This document shows positions 7,985 through 16,364 of a stretch of 64,000 nucleotides of DNA, piece after piece (position 1 is the stretch's first letter; every line of letters begins with the position of its first letter). Under the pieces are notes generated by a model. It was given only the letters and a program-made list of their open reading frames with translations. It was not told the DNA's origin and searched no databases. Source of the stretch: Pleionea sp. CnH1-48. Its GTDB lineage: Bacteria > Pseudomonadota > Gammaproteobacteria > Enterobacterales > Kangiellaceae. Made by a program: the position numbers and the translations under genes. The stretch covers positions 1 through 64,000 of the forward strand of contig NZ_JAMXSB010000018.1 in assembly GCF_024124665.1 (NCBI RefSeq), given 5' to 3'.

Positions 7985-9181
7985 ATGTCCGATATTCAAT
8001 TTATTCAGTTAGTAGAGTCCTGTCAATTTCCCGAAAGTGATTTTGATCATGAGGCCCACGTTCGATTAGCCGCCAATTACTATTGGTTATCAGGTGAAGA
8101 GAAGGGGTTAGAGCAATGCGCTAAAGCCATCCAAAACTACGCCACCAGTATTGGAGCGCTAGAAAAGTATCACGCAACGGTAACCTATGCCAGCTATCGA
8201 CTGGTGGTAGAAGTATTGGCTCGTCATCCTGAAGTAAAAAGCTGGCAAGAGGCAGAGCCTTTGCTACGTCCATTTATCCAGGATGGTTTAAAACTTATTA
8301 AAAACTATTATTCCGACTTTGCTTTGTACTCCGATATTGCTCGCACAGCGATGTTGTTACCTGACATAAAGCCTTTTGCGATTATTGATGGGGTAAGCCA
8401 TAAAACATTTGAGTGGCAAGAAGGCAAGGTGCCCGTTTTGATCAGCATGCCACACAATGGTACCTGTGTTCCTGATTCCATTGCTGCGACCATGACTGAT
8501 GCAGCTCACCCGGTCACTGATACCGATTGGTATTTGCGTCAGTTGTATGATTTTGCAGAGGAATTGGGGTGTTATTTGATTGCACCACTTTATTCTCGTT
8601 ATGTGATTGATTTAAATCGACCATCTACCGGAGAATCTTTGTATCCGGGGGCGAATGTTACGGAGCTATGCCCAACCTCTACCTTTGCTCTGGAGCCTCT
8701 GTATCAAACTGGGAAGGCACCTGATGAACATGAGATTGAGTCTCGTATTCAGCACTACTGGCAACCGTATCATCAACAGTTGGAGTCGGGACTTAAGCAG
8801 ATTAAAGAAAAGTTTGGGCACGCCATTTTATTTGAAGCACACTCCATTGCTTCTCAAGTGCCTCGATTTTTCGATGGGCAGTTACCGGATTTCAATTTAG
8901 GTACTAATGATGGCAACAGCTGTTCGGAGTCACTTCAACAGGCGTTAGAAGCGTTTTCGACGGATGCTTACTCAAAAGTGGTTAATGGGCGCTTCAAAGG
9001 TGGTTTTATTACACGCCACTACGGGCAACCTGAGCAAGGTATCCAAGCTGTGCAACTAGAACTGTCGCAAGCGACTTATATGGACGAGCCAACTCTAGCC
9101 TTTGATGCCGATAAAGCGAATCAGGTAAAAGAGACATTACGTCGTCTATTGCAACTATTAGTTGAACAAAATGGCGCATAA
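7985..9181 (+). CDS. hutG: N-formylglutamate deformylase with extra N-terminal HxxH domain
   Basis: Residues about 130-398 form an N-formylglutamate amidohydrolase, which releases formate from N-formyl-L-glutamate at the end of the five-step histidine pathway. Likely zinc-site and substrate motifs are SMPHNGTCVP, DTDWYLRQLYDFA, NRPSTGESLYPG and EAHSIASQVPRFF. HutG alone is about 265 residues. The first ~130 residues are an added helical domain with FDHEAHVRLA (H22, H25) and EKYHATVT (H63), resembling a small standalone bacterial family whose name I cannot give. ATG 7985 is used because the domain reads well from there. It is divergent from hutC, with the 7897-7906 operator between them. The deformylase assignment is firm; the N-terminal domain has no assigned function. 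Confidence 0.88.
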   Translation: MSDIQFIQLVESCQFPESDFDHEAHVRLAANYYWLSGEEKGLEQCAKAIQNYATSIGALEKYHATVTYASYRLVVEVLARHPEVKSWQEAEPLLRPFIQDGLKLIKNYYSDFALYSDIARTAMLLPDIKPFAIIDGVSHKTFEWQEGKVPVLISMPHNGTCVPDSIAATMTDAAHPVTDTDWYLRQLYDFAEELGCYLIAPLYSRYVIDLNRPSTGESLYPGANVTELCPTSTFALEPLYQTGKAPDEHEIESRIQHYWQPYHQQLESGLKQIKEKFGHAILFEAHSIASQVPRFFDGQLPDFNLGTNDGNSCSESLQQALEAFSTDAYSKVVNGRFKGGFITRHYGQPEQGIQAVQLELSQATYMDEPTLAFDADKANQVKETLRRLLQLLVEQNGA

Positions 9182-9257
9182 TTTGCCACTTGTTGAAGTT
9201 ATTGCATATTCTTAGATGGGAAAACCCTGCCATTTATCAAGGTAAGAGAGAGCTGCA

Positions 9258-10496
9258 TTGAGCCATTTAAAACGCGTTAAAGTTCTTTGTGATCAGTTAG
9301 ACGTTGGTATGTTTGTTTCTGATCTCGACCGTGAGTGGAGTGAAACAACGTTTTTGCTTCAGGGTTTTACTATCGAAAATCAGCAAGATATCGATGAAAT
9401 TAAAAAGCAATGTCGATATGTGTTTGTCGATTTTGCTTCCGAAATAGACTATAAAACCTTCCGCCACAAAACAACTAAATCCACAACTCTTAAAAAGAAA
9501 TTTGAAACGGATTTGCCCGCTCGAAACTTAACTATTCGAGAAGAGATGGGCAAGGCGAAACAAGCTCGTAATCAAGCCAGCACCGTGGTTAAAGGGGTGT
9601 TAGAGCGCATCATGTTGGGTGAAGATTTCGAGATTGCGACCGTTAAAGAATCCGTTAAGGAGTGTGTGCAAAGCATTTTGCGTAATGAAGATGCCATGCT
9701 CTTTATGACGTTGATAAAGAGTAAAGACGATTATACGGCTGAGCATTGCTTGAATGTTGGCATTGTGAGCATCGCGTTTTGCAAGTTCCTTGGATTTTCG
9801 CAAGAGCAGCTAGAAAACATTGGTCTTTGCGGAATGCTTCATGATATCGGCAAGATTAAGATTCCTGATGCCGTGTTAAATAAGCCTGGGCGTTTAACAC
9901 AAGAAGAAGCGGCACTGATGCGAGAACACGCACGACTAGGTTATGAGATTTTGTTAAAGAAACCCGAAGTGCCTCCATCGGTTATTGATGTGACTTATAC
10001 CCACCATGAACGTCTTAACGGACATGGTTATCCTCGTGGTTTGAAAGATGATCAAATCAGCGCTTTTTCTCGAATTATTGCTATCGTTGATACCTTTGAT
10101 GCGATTACATCGAATCGTTGTTATGAGAAAGCACGCTCTATCATGGATGCCTATAAGGTCTTGATGGGCGGACGCAACTCTCACTTTGACGAGCATCTGG
10201 TGCCCAAATTTATTGAATGGAGGGGGATCTACCCTCCAGGGTCAATTGTTGAGATGGAAAACGGAGAAGTGGGCATCGTCCTGTCCACAAATCCCAAGTA
10301 TAAATTGCGCCCGAAGGTGATGTTAGTGCTTGATGAACACAAAAAAGCTCGAAAAGAGCGAATTGTTGACCTGTCAAAGCTTGATTTAGACGCAGAAGCC
10401 CAAACATATCGAATTATTAAGGCGGTGCCGAACAAAGCTTATGGCATCAGTCTGCAAGAGTATGTCGATAAAGGTTTAAAAATTGACGCTGTTTGA
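9258..10496 (+). CDS. HD-GYP cyclic-di-GMP phosphodiesterase with DUF3391 domain
   Basis: A 412-residue cytoplasmic signalling protein. Residues 1-115 form the DUF3391 domain that often precedes bacterial HD-GYP modules (QLDVGMFVSDLDREW). Residues about 135-330 form the HD-GYP domain, with HD at 195-196 in MLHDIGKIKIPD, the lid sequence LNKPGRLTQEE, the downstream HARLGYEIL helix and the HHERLNGHGYP signature at 249-259. All expected metal ligands are visible, so hydrolysis of c-di-GMP to pGpG/GMP is likely. The start is an unusual TTG at 9258 with GAGAGAG upstream; no ATG would retain the DUF3391 core. It is a paralogue of the gene at 49376. A small hypothetical gene follows 31 bases later and may be co-transcribed. 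Confidence 0.92.
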   Translation: MSHLKRVKVLCDQLDVGMFVSDLDREWSETTFLLQGFTIENQQDIDEIKKQCRYVFVDFASEIDYKTFRHKTTKSTTLKKKFETDLPARNLTIREEMGKAKQARNQASTVVKGVLERIMLGEDFEIATVKESVKECVQSILRNEDAMLFMTLIKSKDDYTAEHCLNVGIVSIAFCKFLGFSQEQLENIGLCGMLHDIGKIKIPDAVLNKPGRLTQEEAALMREHARLGYEILLKKPEVPPSVIDVTYTHHERLNGHGYPRGLKDDQISAFSRIIAIVDTFDAITSNRCYEKARSIMDAYKVLMGGRNSHFDEHLVPKFIEWRGIYPPGSIVEMENGEVGIVLSTNPKYKLRPKVMLVLDEHKKARKERIVDLSKLDLDAEAQTYRIIKAVPNKAYGISLQEYVDKGLKIDAV

Positions 10497-10527
10497 TTGT
10501 CTGGCAAGTAATAAAGTAGGTTAAGTC

Positions 10528-11064
10528 ATGTCATTAGAATCCCATTTGGATAAATTGAAGCAAGTATTAAGTGCAGAAGATCTCGAAATCTTCGAATCCC
10601 TGAGCCGACGTATTAACGAAGTGGGGGGCAATTTACAGGCATTATCTAACCATGACAAAGAGCTGATCCAGGCAATGGAGCGTAAATATAATGATTCCAT
10701 TCGAGAACAAGCTATTAACAATGTACAAGATGTTGTGCCCGAAGAGTTTCCGATGCTTAAAACGGAATTTGCGACTTACGTAAAAGATATGCTGTTAAGA
10801 GAGCTTGGAGATGAATTTGGTTCGATGAAAGCCGTTGTTTATCATGCTTTTGAAACCAAATGGATGCCCTCGGAGTTAAGAAACCCTGATGTCTGCGAGA
10901 CACTATACGAACGCTTTTTTGCTGATATTGAGCAGGCTAATCAGTGGCGGGCGCAAATTCAGAATGAACAGGCCGATTTATCAAATAAACCAGTAGCCGT
11001 TGGTTTAGCCTGGTTTATGTACATCTTCCAGCTAAAGCAGTGGGTTGAGCAGTACGAAGCTTAA
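10528..11064 (+). CDS. Conserved-looking hypothetical protein, 178 residues
   Basis: I do not recognise the family. The protein is acidic, soluble and mostly helical, with no signal peptide or membrane segment. Its first 70 residues have a heptad-like pattern (LDKLKQVLSAEDLEIFESLSRR) compatible with a coiled coil, and the C-terminal half is aromatic-rich (AVGLAWFMYIFQLKQW). It starts 31 bases after the HD-GYP gene on the same strand and ends at a strong hairpin, so the two are likely one transcript; a role connected with that phosphodiesterase is possible but unsupported by any motif. Confidence 0.7.
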   Translation: MSLESHLDKLKQVLSAEDLEIFESLSRRINEVGGNLQALSNHDKELIQAMERKYNDSIREQAINNVQDVVPEEFPMLKTEFATYVKDMLLRELGDEFGSMKAVVYHAFETKWMPSELRNPDVCETLYERFFADIEQANQWRAQIQNEQADLSNKPVAVGLAWFMYIFQLKQWVEQYEA

Positions 11065-11085
11065 TGACGGAAAGCTTATTGGCAA

Positions 11086-11112
11086 TTCAGGCTATAGATT
11101 CTATAGCCTGAA
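11086..11112. terminator. Inverted repeat between convergent genes
   Basis: TTCAGGCTATAGA and TCTATAGCCTGAA form a perfect 13-bp inverted repeat around one base, located between the converging hypothetical and phospholipase-like genes. There is no clear T run on either side, so it may act as a bidirectional terminator or an mRNA 3'-end stabiliser. Confidence 0.55.
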
Positions 11113-11128
11113 ATCTGTACTTGATGGA

Positions 11129-13150
11129 TTACAATTGGTCTGCAACCCAATAACGCTCATTGAAGTCTATGCCTGAAGTCAAATTAGAATAGTTCACCCA
11201 AACATCTACGTTGTCACTGCCTTGAGCGTTTCGATCAATTCTCAATCGCTCGCTTTCATAACCATTTAAAGGAACAGCAAAGACAGAACCTGGGAATTCT
11301 GCTCCACAAACCGTCGGGCCCTCGTTAGCATGGCCTGTATTATTAGTAATTTTCCAATTAACAAGCCCATGGTGATCATAAGTTTTGCATGCAAATCGTT
11401 TTACTGCATCACAGTAATCATCCTTAAATTTACCATTAGCGCCATCGTCTTGATAGGCACAGCGGCTTCTAATAGGATTTAATTTAGGAAAGTTTTGTTC
11501 CCAACTCCAGACTTGAGCCGCTATAACAGAATCGTTCATTTCAAGAGGCTCTGGACCAATACCATTAAATCCGCATTTGACCATTTTGTCTACTAGAGCA
11601 GGAGAGAACTTTGGCTCTGGATCATCGAATACCGCTGGACCTCCATTAGTCGATTCATTATAAGCTCGAACAAACTGTTGCTGGATGCTTTGCGCAGTCC
11701 AGACTGTATTGTGCTTATCTTTGATAGTACATGTTGCCCAGTCAAGATCTGAGTTTTGATCTATCCATTGTCCGTTTTCTTTTTTTAATACAGAGATAGT
11801 ATGAGGGAATCCTCCCATAAACGCATAGTCCCCCCAGTTCCCTAAGCAGACATTGGGATCTTGAGAGGCATTGTCAGCCAGGAGTACTATATTAGCCCCT
11901 GAGTTTCTTACTTGAGCTTTGGTGAGATCATTTGGAAAGGAGTTACAGTTACCGCTAGGGCGAGATGCATAAGTAACCGATTTATAAATCCGCGAGCCGA
12001 ACCGTTGGTTCATCATGCCTATAGCATGATCTAAATTGGAAACAGAAATATCAGTATCCCAAAAAACGATTAACACTTCGTCGGGGTTTTGTTCAATAAA
12101 GTCCTTAATTTCATCCAGAGCAGAAGATAATGACCGTTCTGCACCTAACTGGCAAGCTACTCCACCAAATTGTCCGTCATGGCAAATATAAGGTTCTATT
12201 CTTTGTCCGAAGTTATTTTTGTCATGTACATCGAGTTCTATTGCTCTAATTCCTGAGCGTAGCTGATTAAAAATAGTTAAGTGCTGGTTTGGAGTATAGT
12301 TAGTACCAGTGCTGGAATAAGCTGATGAAATTGCTGAGTTATGAGTAAGAGGAAATACTGCTTTTGAAAAAGGTGCGTTTTTATCAATGGAGTTTTGCAG
12401 CCTTAGTGCTGCATATTGCCAACTCTCAAAGTTTGTTCCGTAGGCAATTTCTCCATCGATAAGGCCTATGGCATCTTTTTTAATAACCCATTTATCTTCC
12501 TCTAATGGAGGCCCCCAATTCCAAGAGGCTGCGAAAAGGCCGAGGTTAAAGCCATCGTTATTTGGAGGAACCTGATTCCATACGCTGCCGTTATAACTTC
12601 CTCCACTGTTTGAATCATCCCAGACCCATTGAGAATTTGCGGGTTCGAGTAAGCTATCTTTAACGCAGCGAACTTCATCCCATTGTGGCCAATCGTAACC
12701 ACCATTCCCAAAAGAAAAACTAGAATTAGCCATGTGGCCTATGCATTTATAGCCAGCTGGTGGAATTGGCTTCCATAATGAACCATCATGATTCCCTCCT
12801 GTGTTGGTGTCTTTCCAGCGAAAAGCATAGCCTAAGGGAGGTGCTAATAATCCGTCGTTATTATCTTTTACTAAATAGCCTGAGCCTGGTTTGTCATTAT
12901 GCCCCTGTGTGGCCATATGCCCTAAATAGTAATAACCGGGAGGAAACTTAAATTTATTGATTCTCCAGATGGCTAAGTTGTGAGAGGCACCCGTTCCGCT
13001 ATCGTCATAAACTTTTTCTATGTGATCGTGCACTCTTATTATTTCAAGTTTTGGTTCTTGGTTGGCCAGCAAAGGTTTTGAAACATCGAAGAGTACCGCG
13101 GCTGAAAATAACAGCAAAAGCTTAATTTTTTTATCGACTGAAGGTTCCAT
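11129..13150 (-). CDS. Secreted Vps62-like protein with PI-PLC-like phosphodiesterase domain
   Basis: A 673-residue exported protein with an N-terminal signal (LLLLFSAAVLF, cleavage probably near residue 29). Residues about 35-235 resemble the Vps62/DUF946 fold: repeated PPGYYYLGHMA, GYAFRWKDTNTGG, PPAGYKCIGHMA and VWDDSNSGGSYNGSVWNQVPP units. Residues about 255-470 are a phosphatidylinositol-specific phospholipase C-like X domain, with the two expected catalytic histidines in THNSA (H270) and CHDG (H324) and the AIELDV strand. The tail of about 130 residues is Cys-containing and unassigned. Such proteins may cleave phosphoinositides or GPI-type lipids, or act as toxins; the substrate is unknown. 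Its -10/-35-like motif is shared with the next gene, pointing to co-regulation by the adjacent ECF sigma factor. Confidence 0.82.
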   Translation of the reverse strand: MEPSVDKKIKLLLLFSAAVLFDVSKPLLANQEPKLEIIRVHDHIEKVYDDSGTGASHNLAIWRINKFKFPPGYYYLGHMATQGHNDKPGSGYLVKDNNDGLLAPPLGYAFRWKDTNTGGNHDGSLWKPIPPAGYKCIGHMANSSFSFGNGGYDWPQWDEVRCVKDSLLEPANSQWVWDDSNSGGSYNGSVWNQVPPNNDGFNLGLFAASWNWGPPLEEDKWVIKKDAIGLIDGEIAYGTNFESWQYAALRLQNSIDKNAPFSKAVFPLTHNSAISSAYSSTGTNYTPNQHLTIFNQLRSGIRAIELDVHDKNNFGQRIEPYICHDGQFGGVACQLGAERSLSSALDEIKDFIEQNPDEVLIVFWDTDISVSNLDHAIGMMNQRFGSRIYKSVTYASRPSGNCNSFPNDLTKAQVRNSGANIVLLADNASQDPNVCLGNWGDYAFMGGFPHTISVLKKENGQWIDQNSDLDWATCTIKDKHNTVWTAQSIQQQFVRAYNESTNGGPAVFDDPEPKFSPALVDKMVKCGFNGIGPEPLEMNDSVIAAQVWSWEQNFPKLNPIRSRCAYQDDGANGKFKDDYCDAVKRFACKTYDHHGLVNWKITNNTGHANEGPTVCGAEFPGSVFAVPLNGYESERLRIDRNAQGSDNVDVWVNYSNLTSGIDFNERYWVADQL

Positions 13151-13217
13151 AGTCAGTTCCTGTTCATTAATGTGTCAATTAAGTTATCGCGAGCCAGATT
13201 TAACGAGCTCTAAATAT

Positions 13218-13250
13218 AGGTAACGAGAAAAGACTGTGTAAGACATCAAA
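13218..13250 (-). promoter_or_regulatory. Putative ECF promoter of the PI-PLC-like gene
   Basis: On the minus strand, TTTGATGT, 16 bases, then TCGTTACCT, ending 68 bases upstream of the start codon. The same two blocks with the same 16-base gap occur at 16134-16166 upstream of the ricin-domain gene, while the gaps and flanks differ in sequence. The block sizes and spacing are those of an ECF -35/-10 pair. Confidence 0.7.
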
Positions 13251-13327
13251 GAATATTTACCTTTGACAGTGAACTTGCAGAGATATTTAGTCGTGGCTTA
13301 TGTTTTGTGGATCTTTTTTTAGCTGCT

Positions 13328-13363
13328 AACGGTGGCTTAACGAAATTCCGTTAAGCCACCGTT
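13328..13363. terminator. Perfect 15-bp hairpin between the two secreted-protein genes
   Basis: AACGGTGGCTTAACG and CGTTAAGCCACCGTT form a perfect 15-bp stem with a 6-base loop, 15 bases after the stop of the ricin-domain gene. On the transcribed minus strand no T run follows, so it may be a strong hairpin for mRNA 3'-end protection or Rho-assisted termination. Confidence 0.65.
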
Positions 13364-13377
13364 GTTGATGGTGTTAT

Positions 13378-15882
13378 TTATAATTCATTGATATAAAAGG
13401 TTTGATTATTTCCTCCTTGGCAAGCGTTCTGTGAAATATTATTGTTTGATGAATCACTGCTCATGCATTGATCTTGATTGAAAACCTGCTGTGGCTTGAG
13501 GACATAAGCGCCATCTTGCTGCACTTCCAGTTTCCAAGCTTGATTGGCTTGATAGCCACTCGAACAGCTAAACAACTGTATGTTGGCACCACTGTCGCTG
13601 GAAGCATTAAAGACATCCAGGCACTTGCCACTTTGCTTGCCTCTTATTTTGTAAACGGCTTGACCATGATCATCATATTCTTTTTTGAAGTTCCATCTTT
13701 GGTTGTCAGATCTTTGACAGGGATAGCGTTGAACATTTGAGTTATTGCTGGTCGAACCTCCAGCAACATCAAGGCAATCTCCAAAGCCAACCGATTTGAT
13801 TTCATAATCTTTATTGAAGTCAATTAAGGGAGTGATGACCCATTTTTGATTGTTGCTTCCATGGCACGAGTGCTGAGATACGTTATTACTTGAAAGGCTT
13901 GCATCAACACATTGGTTTTCGTTGGTTGAATGCAGTGGCTTTAACATATAGGTTCGATCCGCTTGAACTTCTGCTCTGAATGCTTGATTTTCCTGCAGTC
14001 CTGGAGTGCATGAGTATAGCTGTATATTGGCACCACTGGCGGTTGATGAATTGTAAACATCAAGACACTTATCACTTTGTACGCCTATGATTTGATAAAC
14101 GGGTTCACCTTGGCTATCTCTTTTAAGATTAAACTTGAATGCTTGATTTAACTGATTGTGACAACCAAATGTTTGCACATTCGCGCCAGAATCGGTCGAT
14201 GCATTTTCTATATCAAGACATTGTTGATCGTGTACTGATTGTATCTTATAAGAGATATTCTCGACTAAGTTGAAACTGACTGGAATGACTGAAAACGTTT
14301 CGACGTTCGTGTCACTACATCCTGTGATAATTAGATTGTTGCCATTGCTTCCAACACAAGCGTTAGCGCTGTTTATGCTTTTCAGCTTGACTAAACCATC
14401 GGTCAGGATCTCAAACTGAAACTTTTGTCTTGGGCCATCGTGGCAGTCGAATATTTGCAAATCGTTGTTATCGCCAATGTCGATACATTTTCCAGTGCTG
14501 AGAGATTCTAGTGCGAAGGCATTGGTTTTGCTGTCAAAAGAAACAGGGTCCCAAATTAAGTTGCTATCATTGGCATCGCAGCTGCCTGCTCGTTTGCTGA
14601 CATTGGTGTGATTCGCTGAGTTGCCTCCCTCCACATTGATACAACCTGTTTGATTGAATTGAGTGCTCTGCAACATGTAATGGTCGTCTCGTGAAAGAAG
14701 TGCTGGCATGGCCGATACTTTTCCACCATCACGAATTAAGGAGTCGACATTGGAAGGCAGAGGCGTTCCATTAGTGTCTTCAAGTTCGTATTCGCCAATA
14801 TTAAAGGAAGTTTGCTTAAGAAGAAAGGGCCCAGAGGAAACCTTGACAATAACTTTTCCTTCAAGTCCTGCTTCACGTGTACCCCAGTGGGCATTGCCAT
14901 ACTCTTTTATCCAGTCGATCGTCGAGTATTCTGATGCGTTGATATCTGTGCCTCCCCAATTAATTCCCTGTACATTGTTCCAAGTGTCCCAGGCATGTCC
15001 TTTTTTAGTAATATCTGGGGTTAGTATTGTGAGATCAATATCTGCAATCCCCGCCTGATTTACTATATTCTTTTTAGCAGTGACAACAAAATTTTTTTTA
15101 TCGCTCAGGTGAGTTCCATGTCCGCCGAGTGCTGAATAGATAACTGCATGGGTTTCTGAAACTTTTTCGACAGTTGTCCATTCAGTTTCTTGATATTCAC
15201 CGTGGGCTCCCGTCACCACTGAGATTGGTTTACCTTTATAGAGCCGAACAGCAAAATACTCTGTATCTGTTACATGATTTCCTAGTGGATTCTCTGTATT
15301 GACTGTGAAGTGAATACTAAGCGGAAAGAAGTATGAAGATTGAGACGTCGATTCACAAATCCAATCGCTTGCTGGCTGAGTATTGTCAACATCTACAATT
15401 GGATGAAATGGGTCCACAATATGAGGATTTATGAACCAACCTTTGAAGTTAAAAGAGACGTCACAAGCAGATTTTCCACCATTATAAGGGTAAAATGTGG
15501 CATAAATAATATCAGTAAAGTCGCCTCGTTTTCTTACATAAGCATAGATTGGGGCTTCTGATAAATTAGTGTTTCCAAATAAGAATGGAGGAGTGGGGTT
15601 ATTGAAATCGCCTACTTGTGCTGCAGTATAAAGATCAATATTGCTCGAATATTTATGAGCTCCGGTAGGATCGACGGCATTAAGAAAGAACTCAGTGCTT
15701 GATGGAAAAAATTTTTCATCTGGGTGCAGCCAGATTTTAGGCGCGTATCTTTCTACTAGTTCTCTTTCCTCATTGGTGAAAGGTGTTGCTTCTAGTTTAA
15801 TCGAATATACTAAGCAAATTCCTAACGTAAGTAGTAAGTGAATAGCATTGATCACTCTGATTTTCTCTTTAAGTAATATCAT
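13378..15882 (-). CDS. Secreted Vps62-family protein with three ricin-type beta-trefoils
   Basis: An 834-residue exported protein. After a signal segment (INAIHLLLTLGICLVYS), residues about 38-375 form a Vps62-family domain: ERYAPKIWLHPDEKFFPSS, AYVRKRGDFTDIIYATFYPYNGG, and GAHGEYQETEWTTV followed by SALGGHGTH. Residues about 395-834 are three consecutive ricin B-type lectin domains with QxW-like repeats (CLDIENASTDSGANVQTFGC, CLDVYNSSTASGANIQLYSC, CLDVFNASSDSGANIQLFSC), a form that usually binds galactose-containing glycans. The repeats of the second and third trefoil are similar enough to suggest internal duplication. The architecture suggests surface binding to eukaryotic or microbial glycans by a secreted effector. 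It is transcribed ahead of the PI-PLC-like gene, but each gene has its own copy of the putative ECF promoter. Confidence 0.85.
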   Translation of the reverse strand: MILLKEKIRVINAIHLLLTLGICLVYSIKLEATPFTNEERELVERYAPKIWLHPDEKFFPSSTEFFLNAVDPTGAHKYSSNIDLYTAAQVGDFNNPTPPFLFGNTNLSEAPIYAYVRKRGDFTDIIYATFYPYNGGKSACDVSFNFKGWFINPHIVDPFHPIVDVDNTQPASDWICESTSQSSYFFPLSIHFTVNTENPLGNHVTDTEYFAVRLYKGKPISVVTGAHGEYQETEWTTVEKVSETHAVIYSALGGHGTHLSDKKNFVVTAKKNIVNQAGIADIDLTILTPDITKKGHAWDTWNNVQGINWGGTDINASEYSTIDWIKEYGNAHWGTREAGLEGKVIVKVSSGPFLLKQTSFNIGEYELEDTNGTPLPSNVDSLIRDGGKVSAMPALLSRDDHYMLQSTQFNQTGCINVEGGNSANHTNVSKRAGSCDANDSNLIWDPVSFDSKTNAFALESLSTGKCIDIGDNNDLQIFDCHDGPRQKFQFEILTDGLVKLKSINSANACVGSNGNNLIITGCSDTNVETFSVIPVSFNLVENISYKIQSVHDQQCLDIENASTDSGANVQTFGCHNQLNQAFKFNLKRDSQGEPVYQIIGVQSDKCLDVYNSSTASGANIQLYSCTPGLQENQAFRAEVQADRTYMLKPLHSTNENQCVDASLSSNNVSQHSCHGSNNQKWVITPLIDFNKDYEIKSVGFGDCLDVAGGSTSNNSNVQRYPCQRSDNQRWNFKKEYDDHGQAVYKIRGKQSGKCLDVFNASSDSGANIQLFSCSSGYQANQAWKLEVQQDGAYVLKPQQVFNQDQCMSSDSSNNNISQNACQGGNNQTFYINEL

Positions 15883-16133
15883 ATCTTCACCTTTAAACTG
15901 TATTGGCTATTGCTCAATGGCCCAAGCATATACAAGGCGTCAGTCACTGTTATATGCCTGTGATATTGTGTGTTAAAAATGCTGACGTTTTCAGCATCCA
16001 ATGCCAATGAAAATAGACCTTTTTGTGGCTTTGGTTTCATGTGTTTTTGTAATTGAGACTTAGATAGTTATGTTTTCATTCATGCCTCCGTTGAAGAGTT
16101 TTGAGATTTACAGTTTTTATTTATCTCAATAAC

Positions 16134-16166
16134 AGGTAACGAAAATTGACATTCCAACACATCAAA
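16134..16166 (-). promoter_or_regulatory. Putative ECF promoter of the ricin-domain gene
   Basis: On the minus strand, TTTGATGT, 16 bases, TCGTTACCT, identical in both blocks and spacing to 13218-13250. It lies 252 bases upstream of the start codon, in the 482-base region between the ricin-domain gene and the divergent sigma-factor gene. The rest of that region contains no further gene that I can recognise. Confidence 0.68.
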
Positions 16167-16337
16167 CTGTTCAGCACTTTTTTCTATGGTTTAACTAACT
16201 ATTTGAAACAAATGGAGTTTATAAAAACATTGTGGAAGATTGGTTTCTAGGATTTATCCGCATTCTCTTTGTGTGATTGGGTTGGGTGAAATTTATATGT
16301 AACACTCTTGATTTTTCTATCTCTAAATGGTTATAAC

Positions 16338-16353
16338 TAACACTCTGGTGTTA
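16338..16353. promoter_or_regulatory. Palindrome in the ECF sigma gene leader
   Basis: TAACAC-TCTG-GTGTTA, a perfect 6-bp inverted repeat, ends just before the AGGAGGGGG ribosome-binding site of the sigma gene. The half-site TAACACTC also occurs at 16300-16307. It could be an operator for a dimeric regulator or a small hairpin modulating translation. Confidence 0.4.
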
Positions 16354-16364
16354 TAGGAGGGGGT

